A DNA stretch of 64,000 nucleotides from assembly GCA_033220425.1 (NCBI GenBank), contig CM065646.1, forward strand, positions 4,037,501 through 4,101,500. Direction: 5' to 3'. Within the stretch, counting starts at the first letter, position 1. Each line of letters opens with the position of its first letter. Source of the stretch: Lepraria neglecta (taxonomy: Eukaryota; Ascomycota; Lecanoromycetes; Lecanorales; Stereocaulaceae). This document shows, piece by piece, positions 45,296 to 57,089 of this stretch. The notes beneath the pieces are model-generated. The model saw only the letters and a list, made by a program, of their open reading frames with translations. It did no database searches and was not told where the DNA came from. The position numbers and the translations under genes are program-made.

Positions 45296-45678
45296 TTACA
45301 TCCAATTTATGAGGCTCCTCATACGCTGCACTGGCAAGAGACGTGTAGATACACACTGTAGTCATCGCGAAATGCCCGGATCTTGGCATAGCCTCCGATA
45401 ATTAGGTCCTTACGCAACCTTGGGCCTTCAAAAGAGAGACGCTCTTTTCGTTGATACTCCAGAGAAATTGTGAGACGGCAGGGCTCTAGTCAGGTTTTGG
45501 GGATCTAGGCCTTTAATTGTGCGCAGTCATTGGCGCCCATCAGTGCGCTAATCAAGGCTGCATGAGAAGGATCCGCTAATAGTGGCACGACAAACCTCCA
45601 ACAATCAAATAGCAAAAAGGAATTCGTCCCTCCGATCCAGAATTTGGCTCATACCTGGTCAATCATCAAAGTAGCAAA
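45296..45678. other. Intergenic, promoter of the NLR-type gene
   Basis: About 380 bp between two co-directional genes. No coding frame seen. No specific regulator site assigned. Confidence 0.4.
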
Positions 45679-48600
45679 ATGGATGGAAGTGACAAATATG
45701 GCATCTCCGTTCTCTACTCGCCAGAAGATTGTGCACACAAGTCCTCTCCAACGTTGTTTGAGTTCGTTCCCTCCCTTAAAGACGGAGATTGGCAAGACTA
45801 ACCGCATGATATCAGTTTGGTTGCTATTCACGGACTCAATGGTCATGCCATGGGTACATGGACCCATAAACAAACCCAAACACTGTGGCTTCGAGACCTC
45901 TTGCCTAAGGCACTTCCCAATGTCCGGATTATGACCTACGGTTACAATGCAGCTTTTCGGAACTTCAGCGCCGAGCAGGACATACGATCTGTCTCGGCAA
46001 AGCTGTTGTCCGAGCTTGTGGATTTGAGAAGAGACGAAGAGGTCCGTTCGTAGCGGTTGAACACCATTACATCTAGTTCTCCAGCGGGCCCGGGTCCACT
46101 GATCTGTTTTCAAGGCGAGACGAAGACCTGTCGTGTTTGTCTGCCATAGTTTAGGCGGTATTGTCGCAAAGAAGGTCAGATATCTTATTGGCTATGTTAG
46201 AAATAGAATCAATGATTGACGGGCATTGCACAGGCACTTCTCATAGGAGTTTCAGAAGAGCCAGCCAAAGTCCAAAAAGCAGTCTACGGGATCCTCTTCC
46301 TTGGTAATCTTGACTGAGCATTCTCGCCCATCAGCTACTGACTCAGCAGCTACCCCACACAATGGCAGCAGCATTGCTTCATATGGCAAGATAATTGCCA
46401 AATTATTCGCGGCCGTTTCTCCACTGAAACCTCCAAGCACAATTCTCGGAATGCTGCAGAAGGACTCAAAGGTCCTCTTCGACATCACGCTAGACTTTGT
46501 ACCAAAGCTGCCTGATCTCAAATTGGTATCATTCTATGAGACGCAATTGACAAAGATTGGGGTTTTCAAGACTATGGTATGCAACATTTCCCCCTAAGTT
46601 CGCCACTAACCCGCTTAGTAGATCGTTGAGCAGCCGTCAGCCATCCTGAAAGTCCCTCATGAAGTCGTCGTTCCTCAGAATTCCGACCATCGAGAGATTG
46701 CCCGGTTTCCCTCCTTACAAGATCGCAACTTTCGTTCAGTACTTTCAAGATTAGACACCTTTAGAAGTGACATTGCCGGCAAGATTTCTTCAGCGTACGG
46801 CAACTCAGCATCTCAGTCACAAAGCACCAAGCCCGAGAATTCTTATTTTGAGACTCCTTATCCGCCCTGTGACACATTTCAGGGCAGAACAGAGCTCTTG
46901 AAACAGATGCAAGCATATTTCAACCCGTCACCGAAACCGAATGATACTCAGCTGACTTTTGCTATCTGTGGTCTTGGTGGATCGGGAAAGACGCAGACTG
47001 CATTGAAGTTTGCCACAAGCAATCGCCATCGATATCAGTCGGGAGTCTTCTTCCTGACGGCGAGGTCCGAAGCAAGCCTAACGGCCGACCTTTCCCGGAT
47101 CTGCGACTTACTTCAGCTAGGTGATGTCTCTAACCATTTGAACGCTTTCAAGCACTGGCTATCTCAAGAATACCATAGGAACTGGCTACTGATCTTCGAC
47201 AATACCGACGACTTGGAGACAGTACGACTTTCAAATTACATCCCTAGGACCTCATGGGGCCACACAATTATCACAAGCCGAGATCAAGCCGCTATTGGTG
47301 CTGTAGCCAAGGCCGGATATGTACTGGAACGACTTGAGATGAATGAAGCGATAAGGGTCCTCTTGCAAAAGGCTGGTATAAGTGACCCGACCTGGGAAGA
47401 TCATCAAGAAGCTCGATCAATAGTAGAGTTACTAGGCTGTCTTCCGCTTGCTGTGGACCAAGCAGGGGCATACATCAGCACCCGGCGCAAGACTTTGTCA
47501 AGCTACCTCCGATTATGCAGAGAAAGACAGAGTGAGATCCTCAAATTCAAGCCTAGACTAGGGGAGTACGAGAAGAGCGTGTTTACGACGTGGGACATCA
47601 ATTTCGATCAAGTTGAACGCGATTCTAAGGAAGCTTCCGACATTCTCTTGCTTTTTTGCTTCTTTGACGCATCTAATATTGCTGAAACTATGCTTGATCG
47701 GGCGTGCTCGCCCCAGAAGCGTTGGAACCGATCTGGTGAAATGTCGGAGGTTGGGCCCATCGACGCTGGAGTGAGCAACGAACTTTTGGCATTAATCCAA
47801 GACGAGATCATGTTCGATGGTGCTATCGAGAAACTTCTCTCATTCTCTTTGATTCATCTGGACAACGACCTCAACGGCTCTCGGAACTTCTCAATACATC
47901 CGCTTGTGCAACATTGCGCATCACAGCGTGTCTCATCAAAGACACAAGATCAATGGAGATTGCAGGCAATTGCGGTTGTTTGTCACGCATTTCCGCGAAA
48001 TAAGTACCTTGACCCTCTGTGAGTGCGCCGGACTTCAGCCCTAATCACAATTGCTGATCAAATACAGCTACGGAGCCCTTGGAAACCTGCTTCCGCACGT
48101 TCTTCGCATTCTTAAGGAGTACCACCATCTCGCTGACCCGGATTCTTGTCCAGCGCCCATCAAGCACGAGTTGTTGTCAACGTTGCTGGCGGCCTCACGA
48201 TTCTCAAGTAATTCATGGAAGCGAGAGGCAATTGACCAGGCTAAACAGCTTGCGCAGATTGAGCCCGATGCATATCTCCGACTCTGGTTATCACGGCGTG
48301 AGAGTGAGGTACTACGAATGACAGGCAAAGATCCGAGATCTAACAACACGCTGGCGGAACTAGTTGATGCAATTAATGTTTCTGATGATGATCCAGTACC
48401 TGGGGGGTGCGACGCACGTTGGAACGCAGAAAGAGGAGGACTGATTCACTCTTACGCCGAAAACCTAATCCAAAGCGGAAAATTGGAGTCTGCGAGGCAC
48501 GAGCTTGCTAAGTGGGTGCCTCTTGACGCCACTTCACCATCATCCATGGAACGAATCGTATCAAGAAGCTTCAAAAGTTCACTAGGGAGAACACTAATTT

Positions 48601-49277
48601 TCCAAGGCTATTTCCAAGAAGCCCTAAATCTTCTCCTGCCTACACTTCAAGAAAGCGACACCGACGACTTCTTCGAAGGTACAGGGTGGCGGATCGTCCT
48701 CCTCTCGAACATCGGAAATATCTACATCGAGCTCGACCGAGCCGCAGAGGCAGAAGAGATAATTTCGCCAGAATTGAAGAAAATGGTCCAGGCAGGCGCA
48801 CAGAACATCAGCAGCGGACGACGGCTACAGCTCGTACTGGCCGAAAGTTTCATCAGGCGTGCGATGTATGATCGAGCTGAAGAAGTGGCATTGAATCTCA
48901 AGACTATCTTCGAGGCTATCACTGATCCTGACATGTTTGCCAAACGGGGCATCTTTTGTGTCTTGAATATGCTGGCACGTATCGCCCATTTCAGATCACG
49001 CTGGATAGAGACTCTAGAGCTTTGGGATCAGAATAAGAAGGCGTTGGAGGTTCTCGGACGGCAGGATCACTCGCAGATGGGACTTGTGCAGTATGCTATT
49101 GCTTACGCTCTGATGAAGATCGGAAAATTACCAGAGAGCTTGCAGGCCTTTGGGACGGGTAAAAGTATGCTGGAAGATCAGGAGCGCAGGCATTGGATTG
49201 TTGGCTTTGAGTCTTATTGGCATGATTATATTGTCGAGTGCGTGAATCTGGAGGTTGCTTCCCTGAGGGCCGTCTAA
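45679..49277 (+). CDS. NLR-like protein: alpha/beta hydrolase, NB-ARC, helical repeats
   Basis: Fungal NOD-like receptor architecture, associated with self/non-self recognition. Seven exons, 45679-45761, 45816-46041, 46115-46174, 46234-46303, 46350-46576, 46622-48018 and 48068-49277, join in frame to 1090 residues; introns are 45-73 bp. An N-terminal lipase-like domain has LVAIHGLNGH...TWT, nucleophile elbow CHSLGG (Ser near 115) and FLATPHNGSS. The NB-ARC has P-loop GLGGSGKTQ near 339, Walker B WLLIFDNTDD near 410, TIITSRD, GCLPLAVDQAGAYI and an MHD-like FSIHPLVQHCA. The C-terminal 420 residues form helical repeats of TPR type, poorly conserved in sequence (IQSGKLESARHEL, GRTLIFQGYFQEALNLL, GNIYIELDRAAEAEEI). 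No lesion. It is likely a cytosolic sensor, and the hydrolase domain would be the effector. The ligand is unknown. Confidence 0.92.
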
Positions 49278-49897
49278 CACCACAGATTGGGTTGGAAGTA
49301 CGCCAATTGTACATGGAGCTGGGCAAGATTTGACCCGACATCAAGTTCGTTGAGTGGGAAAACTGTCATTTGTGGAAGGCAAAGAGCATGGAAAGCTGAA
49401 ATATTAGGGAGCTCCGAGTTTGAGCCGGACCAGATACAGCTAAGGAAAATCGACAGGATCTGCTTTGGTGTATCTAGGACTTGCGTGCCTGGGGTGGTGA
49501 AGGAGCAGCGGGTAATGGAATGCGAAAATCATCGAGCTAATTCGAGCAGTAAATTACGGGGAACGTACCTGCTAGAAGATAGCAATGTTGATCGGCGTTC
49601 CGGACGAGGTTTAGCTATAGATAGGCTGACGAGACATGGACTATATTACCTGTTATAATCAGCTGGGAATATTAAGCAATAGACCACACCTCGCTCCCAC
49701 CCTCCTTAAAGCTAGCACCAGGGTACGCTCTAGGGCGATTATTGGCATAATTCCCGGCAGCTTTTAGGTTCTGAGTGGCGCCTTCCAGGGCGTGCTTTAG
49801 GGTCGATCTAGGGCTGAGCTCCATCTGTAGAAGCAAGAGGCATAAAGCCATCTTCTCCACCACCATTCAATATGTGAACAGCATCCACCAGGCGGCC
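49278..49897. other. Intergenic, no accepted gene
   Basis: About 620 bp. A 123-residue plus-strand frame (49287-49658) starts ten bases past the NLR stop but has random-like composition. It is more likely 3' untranslated sequence. Confidence 0.45.
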
Positions 49898-51006
49898 ATG
49901 GCGCCACCTCCCATCGTGAGCCCACTCTATACATCCTGCCATTTAGCTCTAATAGGACACGCAGACACCCTCACCCCACCGCTTCCTCACGTCCAAATCC
50001 AAGCCCGCGAATACCACGCCCAAACCAAGCTCATCTCTGCGTTTCCAACAGAATGCTACGCAGTCACCCTCCTCCCAGCAATTCGCTTCAGCACCTCGGT
50101 TCAACTTCAGCTCTACCCAGAAGACAGCAAACGAGAATGCCACGTCAGCTACGCAATTCTCCTCGCCCCTCTCGAGACGGCCTCACCTACCACCTGCATT
50201 TCCGGTTAAGAACAGGGAGGATATCGAGGAGACGAGCTCAGACCGCGAGGACGATGAACTATTACAGGACAACGGCGCGTCACATTTCGCACTATCAACC
50301 CAACCAACATCCAAACGCCGCCGTCCCAATCCCCTAGAGGCAGAAGCAGAAGCAATAATCATATCCTCAGACTCGCCGTCCCCCACTTCCCCACCAAAAA
50401 CACCCCTCCACCCCACAATCGAAGAAGACGACCCCTCTGACCCAGTACCCGCACCACAATTCCAAACCTCCACAACGTCCACAACCCACCAACCCCCCCC
50501 GCTTCGTCCTCACGCTCCCCAAACCCACCTCTGACACCACAACACCTAGCATCCCATTCCGCCCACCGCTCATTCTCCCCCCACGCTCTCCCTTCCCACC
50601 ACCACCAGCACTACCAGCCATTTTCTCCCCGCAGAGAAGAGGACAGAAATATGTTCCTGGCGGGCTGGCGGCTACGGTTAGGGATTGGATCGTTGAGACG
50701 GGGCAGGTAGCGCATAATCAGGTTCAAGCTCATGCGAAGAGAGCTATTGAAAGTGCGGAAGAGGTGTGGGATGTGAAGGTCATGGTTGCGAAGTGTGTGG
50801 TTGAAGATGAGGGGGCGGGGTTGGTGCTGGTTAGGGAGAGGAATGGGGAGAGATGGATGCTTGCGGGACGCGGGAGAGGGGATAACGAGGTAGAAGTGGG
50901 CAGGGTTGTGGGGGTTAGGGAACCATTTTGGGATGTGGAGATTGGGGAGGAAGGGGAGAGGGAGAGGTGGAGGGTTGGTGTTGAGTGGAAGCTTTTAGAT
51001 GGGTAA
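49898..51006 (+). CDS. Hypothetical disordered protein with poly-C frameshift
   Basis: Not recognised. Exon 1 49898-49915 (MAPPPI), a 40-bp intron 49916-49955 (GTGAGC...AATAG), and exon 2 from 49956. The frame reads SPHRFLTSKSKPANTTPKPSSS, APRFNFSSTQKTANENATSA and KNREDIEETSSDREDDELL. It then reaches a run of eight C at 50493-50500. Protein-like sequence continues only in the frame one base away: RFVLTLPKPTSD, RRGQKYVPGGLAATVRDWIVETG, EEVWDVKVMVAKCVV, ERWMLAGRGRGD, ending at 51006. With one C fewer the protein would be about 355 residues. The N-terminal two thirds is Ser/Pro/Thr-rich and disordered; the last 110 residues look folded. It is either a real frameshift or a homopolymer sequencing error. 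Confidence 0.55.
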
Positions 51007-51338
51007 AGAGAGGAATTGCATGGCTCCATACCCCTACGAGGATAGACCAGCCCGAAAACGCAAGAGCAGTAGAGAAACGCAATTAAACCAAAAACGCTTT
51101 ATTGCCGGTGAACGGAATGAGGCCTAATTTTTCGGACTATTGAGTACACGCAGGTATTGTCCGGTATGTGATCTCTGCTAATACGTTACTAGGAAGGTCT
51201 AGATCTCAGGGCTTCGTGGCGAAGTCTTCGCGGTGAGCCTTGTGCAGATGACTACCCTTCATTGCTTTTCACGCGTTAAAGTAATATGTGGTTTGAAGAC
51301 TGCATAATCAGTGTGTTGTATTTGACTCTAATGCTGCC
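51007..51338. other. Intergenic, nothing seen
   Basis: About 330 bp between the 3' ends of convergent sequences. No gene or repeat seen. Confidence 0.4.
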
Positions 51339-51990
51339 TCACATCATAGTAAATTCTTTCCAAGACGCATTCGGCAACAGCGGCTCATTAACATCATCGT
51401 GGAAGAAGTCCTTAACCAGACCCACTCTTCGATATGCATCGCTTGCATGGCATTGATAGTCGTGGACTTCTTCGAACAATAGGAAGAATATCATTGTTTG
51501 GCTTGGTGCATCGTTCTCTCGCGATTTCCACGCACTAATTCCGACAATCCAACAAGGACCATTAAGTGCGTGATCTAAAGAGGTGAGTCCGAAAACCTTT
51601 TTCTCTCCACGCTCTATATTCGACAGAGCAAACTTTATATGAGGACTCATAGCCGTCCCATGAGATAGTGGCGGTACAAGCGAAGCCTCTAAACGTTATT
51701 GACGCGTTGACGTGGGTGGCGGTTCTGCTTTCATTGCTCGTGAACAGCGCTGCAGCATTGACATTGCTATCAAACGGTGTTGGCACTGCTCCAGGATTTG
51801 TTGCTAGTAGTTCACCCCAGTATACAGCACTGCCACAGGAAATCGGGCTCCATGATGGAAAATTGGGGCTCAGGACATTACTAAGGTCTTCTTTCCAAAA
51901 GCCGCAGAAATAGTCCTTATACAACCCATATATTTGAAATTCCGTCGCTAAACCGGCAAGTAGTAGTTAGCTTACGAGGCTGAAAGTTCT
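51339..51990 (-). pseudogene. C-terminal remnant of a HET-domain protein gene
   Basis: HET-domain proteins drive cell death in vegetative incompatibility. On the minus strand LLLAGLATEFQIYGLYKDYFCGFWKEDLSNVL (about 51990-51840) and FPSWSPISCGSAVYW match the family's usual C-terminal pattern (L.GLA..F......Y..GLWKEDL followed by PSWSWAS). A frame change near 51650 leads to SPHIKFALSNIERGEK, GPCWIVGISAWKS and YRRVGLVKDFF, again typical of the far C-terminus. No HET domain or start codon is found upstream, where the frame is full of stops. This is a truncated, decayed copy. Confidence 0.6.
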
Positions 51991-52378
51991 ACACATAGCA
52001 CCATTCAAGTCAAACAAAGATCTTGCATTCCATGGTAGCTATGGAATTGCTGTCTATTTTGTTTACCGTAATAGATCTAAGTACCTCGTTCGCCCTCTCG
52101 ACGGAAACATTTCAAAGAGTATAAGATTAGAGTCTATGAATCGTGCAAGAGGCTTTAATATTGCTAGCTCGAAGTGCATAGAGGCTGTCCTCCAGGAACC
52201 TATACACAGTCTATTAATCACAGCAGTAACCTGGCAGGTGTATTAACGGAGCTTTAACGATAACGATAACCACGCCTGAATCTTATACCATGTATCATTG
52301 CCAGAACCAAAGCACGTTCTGGACTATGTTCAGCGTTTACTTTCCTACAGCATCTGAAATCGCCCCCAGACACCAACA
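51991..52378. other. Intergenic, nothing seen
   Basis: About 390 bp between the HET remnant and the 3' end of MRC1. No gene seen; traces of further HET-gene decay are possible. Confidence 0.4.
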
Positions 52379-55300
52379 CTATTCAAAAGCGCCCACCCCC
52401 AAACTCCCCAACCCACTCCTCCTCTTCCTAGCCTCCCTCTCCCTCTCCTCATTCCTCCTCCTCTCCACCCCCTCGACAACACCTCTCTTCTCCGCCTCTC
52501 TTGAGAAGTAATTGACACTACTCCTCTTCGTGCCTCCCCTTCTTACGAAATCGCCCTTCTCGCCTCCACCAGCCGCTCGTTCTGTCGCAGCAGCAGTACT
52601 GATGCCATTAGCGTCTGCAGCATTGGCGTTCAAATTGGAAGTAGTAGCGCGGCGGAGGAGAGACGGGACTTTGAAACCACCGATCGAGGAGTTTGACGGA
52701 GGGTCGTGGAAGGCGAGGCGGGAGGACGAGGACGTGGAGGCTGATTCGGCGCGTTTGAGGGAGAGGCGGTCGATGATTGGGTTGGGGTTCAGACGACGGC
52801 GAGGATTGGATTGTCGATTCTCAGAGTGATTACCTTCACCTTCGGATGCGGAGGACGATGGATCTGGTGCAATGTTGATGGAGCCTGGCTCTTCGATAAG
52901 GAAAGAGACGGATTCTCTTATCTCCGCGAGCGTGGCTGGTTTCTTTGGGGCTGCAGTGCGCCGAGCAGCTGGGGGTGGACGCATATTGGCCTTGTCTGGA
53001 ATCGACTCCTGGAGAGGACGTTTGCGTTTGCCGAGCGCGGGACCTGGTAGTGTAGGCTGTTGGGACTGCGAGTCGGCTTCTTCCTGTGTATCGACCTCTA
53101 TCCGGAACGAGTCCTCGGCGGGACGGTCTAGGAAGTCGAGATCCTCGTCATCTTCACGGTCTTCGATTGCTCGAAGGAAGGCAAGCTTCTTAGGGTCTTC
53201 GGCGATCTTTCCAACATTCTCGTTCTCAAGCAAGGCTTTCCTCATCTTGGCGAACTCTCGGCGTTTTCTTCTTTGTCGAGCCTCTGCGTCGTCGTCGGAG
53301 TCAGAGAGATCGAACTCGGCACCACGCTTACGGCGAAGCATGCCACTGTTGATGTCTTTGAATAATTTCTCAACTGCCTTCTCATCGCTGGCACGTTCCT
53401 TGTTTCTGCCGTCAGGTCAGTAAAACCATCTTCGTAATAAGATTTCCAGTGTTTGGCTTACGCGTAGAAAGCTGCCAATTGATTTTCATCAACATTGACC
53501 TCTCCTTGATCTATCATCTCTCTAACAAATTCATCCTCCTCTCCACCGCTCTCGTCGTCGCTGGCACCTCCTAACCCAGCGTACTCATCTTCGGATTCTT
53601 GAGCTTGCTCTTCCACCATAGTCTTAGCTTCGCTTTTCTTCTTATTAAAGTCGTTATTTGCAGATAGGTCCTTCTTCCTGGCCTTCTTCATTGCCTCGAA
53701 TGCATTAGTGGGAGCATCCCTCTTAGCATCTTGATCATCACTTGTTGTAAGGACTTCGTCCACATCTGAGACGTTTTCGTGGATCACTGCTCCTCTTTGC
53801 AATCGCCGTCTCCACTTCTTGATGGGTGACTCATTACCAGCAGCGCCTGACAAGAGAACTGTGTCTATGGTCGACGGAGGGACAGACGCAAAACGCTCAG
53901 GAGCAGGCGATGACAAGGTAAATCCCACATCCTGGGTGGGATCTGGTATCCCAGATACTTGTGTGGCCGTGGGCTGAGCCTGAGTATCTGCTAAAGCATC
54001 GTATCGGATCTGTGACTGCGAGAAATTAAGTTCAATATCTTTGTACGAATTAGCATCCTGGTCCTTGACTGGATGGGGGAGTTGTAGACCGGTCTGGCTA
54101 TCTTCTATCATCTGAGGAGAATCATCGACACAAAACATTGGGAAGTTGGGTTCGGGTGGTGGACCGAGAAAAGCCAGAGAGTCCTGCTCGTCATCGACTT
54201 CGTCTGCTTGTCCTTGCGTGTCGGCCATGGTAGCGGCGAAAGCTTGCGTCATACCCATGGGCACATCGATGAGCTTGGACGATTCAAGACCGAGAGGAAA
54301 TATGGGAACCTCGATAGCGGGTTTCTGGATCACAGTTGCGTTCAGAGTATCCTGTGTCTCGTCTTCGTCCTCGTCCTCGTCATCATCGTCTACAATGACC
54401 ATTTTGCTTCTGCGTGGTCTTTGAAGGACTAGATCAGGAGGCCCATCGTCTTCTTCAATGTCATCAACGATGCCATCTTCCTCGTCTTCATCATCTCCGT
54501 CTTCGGAGGCCTCATTGTCGATCAGGCCGTTGTTGCCAGGTTCCTCTTTGTCCAGCGCGCTTTTACCATCTTCCTCGACTTCGTCGTGTGACTCCTCGGC
54601 ATCGGATGCCAATCCGTCAGCCTCATCTGCATTCTCGACATGCTCTTCTTCAGACCCGGAGAGTTCGATCTCAGGCTCGTCGCCCTCCCCTTCCTCCTGA
54701 TAGTCTTCGTCTTCATCACTCGTATCCGGCAAGTCGTCCACTTCGCCATTCGCTATCTTCTCCCTCTTCGCTACTTTCTTCTCTTTCTGCTTGATCTCTT
54801 CTCCTTCTCTGCGGGCCTTCTCAAGTAGATCTTCTACATCTGCTTGGTCCTGTTGCCTCTCCTCTGCTGTTTGCACAATGATACCTCTGCTCTTCAAATC
54901 CTCTATCTTCGCAGCCCGTTCTTCCAGAGCTTGTTGCCTGGCGCGCCTCTGTAACGAAGTTTGCATGTCTGTCAGTGACATGGTGACTTTCTTGCCATGC
55001 ATATGCTTTTCTGGAGAATTCAGATGTGCAAGAGCGCGGAGGGTCTGCAATGACCGCGCATCCTGAATTTTTCCGGCTCGCAATCGATCAAAGACGTCCA
55101 TTCTGGACTTCTTGGTCTTTCGATTTGGCATGATTTCTAGGTCACTGTCTGATTCGAGGTCACCTTTCTTAGGTAGGGATGGCATCTGTGGGCGGACCTT
55201 GATAGGTGGTTGTGTGAAGCCCGTCTTCTTGCTTTTCTTTGAGTTCGAATCGGGACTCTTAATTACTTTGGTCTCCCCCACGGCTTCTCCCTTTCCCTTA

Positions 55301-56595
55301 TCGAGCTTTAGCGTTGGCTGGGTCAGCATATCATGCATATTTGGCAGCTCGTCAATGCTAGATTCAGCATGCTCCACCACGACATTCAACGGTGTCGACT
55401 CCTTGTCAACGTCCATTACGTCGTCAGGTCCGGCGGGACTGGTGGGCGGGGACTCCTTGTCTTTGTTGTCTTCCAATTCGGACGCTGGCGCTGAACTTGC
55501 AGCTGTCGAAGAGCTTGGGTTCTGAGGAGCCTCCATGTTCGGGACTGTAGTCGTGCGGAAATTGAAGCGTGCGAAAAGGCTATCTTTCGTAATCTTTTTC
55601 TTTGTCTTAGTCTGATGGGCGAGCTGCATATTTCGACTCATTCGCTGCGTCTCCCGATTCATCTCCTCAAGCGCCTTCTTGCTTGCCTTGCGTGTCGGGC
55701 GTGCCTGCTGGGTCAACCTCCTGCCTGCCACCCCATCCTCATCCGACTCTGAGGATGCATCTCTTGATAGTTGTTTCTGAAAGGATCGCTGCTTTGCAGC
55801 CTTCTCCGCCTTCTTCTGATCCTCTTCGGCCTGCTTTGCTTCTCTTTCAGCTCTCTTTCGAGCAACAAGTTCGAGGAATCGGCTGTTGGTTTGGGGATTG
55901 GCAGGTAGGTCGGAGTCGGAGCCGTCATTGGTTGCGGGTCTTTCGACAGGAGACTGATTTCTTCCTGATGGTATCTCAGGTGTCACGAACAAGTCCGGTG
56001 ACGACCTTCGATTCCTGATTGGGCTATTCCTCTGTGAAAAGCCATGGTCTGAAGGTGAAATTGGTGTCTTTCGGTGACTTGACGGGCTTGCTCTGCTCGT
56101 TGTCTTGGATCTAACAGCGTCCGTCTCGGGGCCTGATGTAGTCTCGCGGGTTTTCTTAGAATCTTTCTGCAGGAGCTGCTTCTGAATTCTCGTGTAGGCG
56201 TCCTCATTACCATCCTCCTCATTGCTTGAGCCAGAGTCTGAGCTCTTAAGAGATTGACCATTAAGCTGCACTGCCAGCCTGCCTCTAGGAACAATCGGTC
56301 CATCATCATCATCCTCCTCTTCTTCGTCCCCATTGTCTGACTCGTGTTCTATCTCTTTCTGTACTTCCGCCCTCCGTACATTCCCTGCGACTGGCGCCAG
56401 CGCGATTCTTTGTGGTTCTTTGGCCTTAGGGGCAGCCTTCGAAGCAGAATCAGATTCGTCGTCGATCGCAGCCAGCATAGCTTTGACTTTGCTCCTTGGC
56501 GTGAGCTCTTGCGGGGATGTGCCATGTTGGGCTGTTGACGGTGTCGAGAAGGCTGAGCGCGCAATTGAGCGGACTGGGGTAGTAGGAGACGACAT
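52379..56595 (-). CDS. MRC1: Mediator of replication checkpoint protein 1 (Mrc1/claspin)
   Basis: Scaffold at the replication fork that links polymerase epsilon and CMG helicase to the checkpoint kinase. Exons 53462-56595 and 52379-53405 are separated by a 56-bp intron and give 1386 residues. The protein is long, acidic and disordered, with many SQ/TQ sites for ATR/Mec1 kinases (for example DTQAQPTATQ, NFSQSQ, TGLQ). The diagnostic part is the Mrc1 C-terminal domain: EFDLSDSDDDAEARQRRKRREFAKMRKAL, then NVGKIAEDPKKLAFLRAIEDRED. Coiled-coil Lys/Glu regions (EERAAKIEDLKSRG, RREGEEIKQKEKK) and acidic runs fill the middle. No lesion. It marks the conserved right part of the window. Start ATG 56595. 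Confidence 0.93.
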
Positions 56596-56815
56596 TGATG
56601 GCTGATCTCATGGCATGACCCAATTTGTGTATGAATTGAGTCTTCAGTGGGGTAGCATAATGCGTGGAGCAATATTGATATTTGGGCGGCCGGTCAATCG
56701 CGCTTTAATACGCGATGAAGTCAGCCCTACGCTAGCGCGTTTTCTGGGTTTGATACGCTCAAGAGTCAACCACGAAGTTTGACACAGAACATCTGTTTTT
56801 GAACCGTGAAAATGG
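56596..56815 (-). promoter_or_regulatory. MRC1 upstream region with MCB-like ACGCG cores
   Basis: ACGCGA at 56710-56715 (plus) and ACGCGC at 56735-56740 (minus) lie 115-145 bp before the MRC1 start. They resemble the MluI cell-cycle box core (ACGCGN) used by G1/S factors in yeasts. The match is short and the role is inferred. Confidence 0.3.
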
Positions 56816-57089
56816 TGAGTCTGACCAACTTCTAACTGCAAAACCAGTTTTTTGGTCTCCTAGTCAAGAGTTGCTAGGTGGTGAAGAGAAAAGACTGATA
56901 TTGATTTGCCGGGCTTTTTTGTCACCTGCGAAGTGGGGTATCGATGTTTCGATGGCCTTCCCATCGCTATGTACGCAAGCAATAATACAATTAGTATTCC
57001 CGTTACTTTGAATTCTTTTCGTATCCTTCTTACAAAGTTTCGTAATCCGTTGACTTCTTGCGCCGTACTTGCTGTTGAACATATGAGCC

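Noticed and set aside
49287-49658. 123-residue frame just after the NLR gene as an extra exon or gene
   Set aside because: Joining it would need an intron of about 14 bp, it has no ATG-supported natural start sequence, and its composition is random-like.
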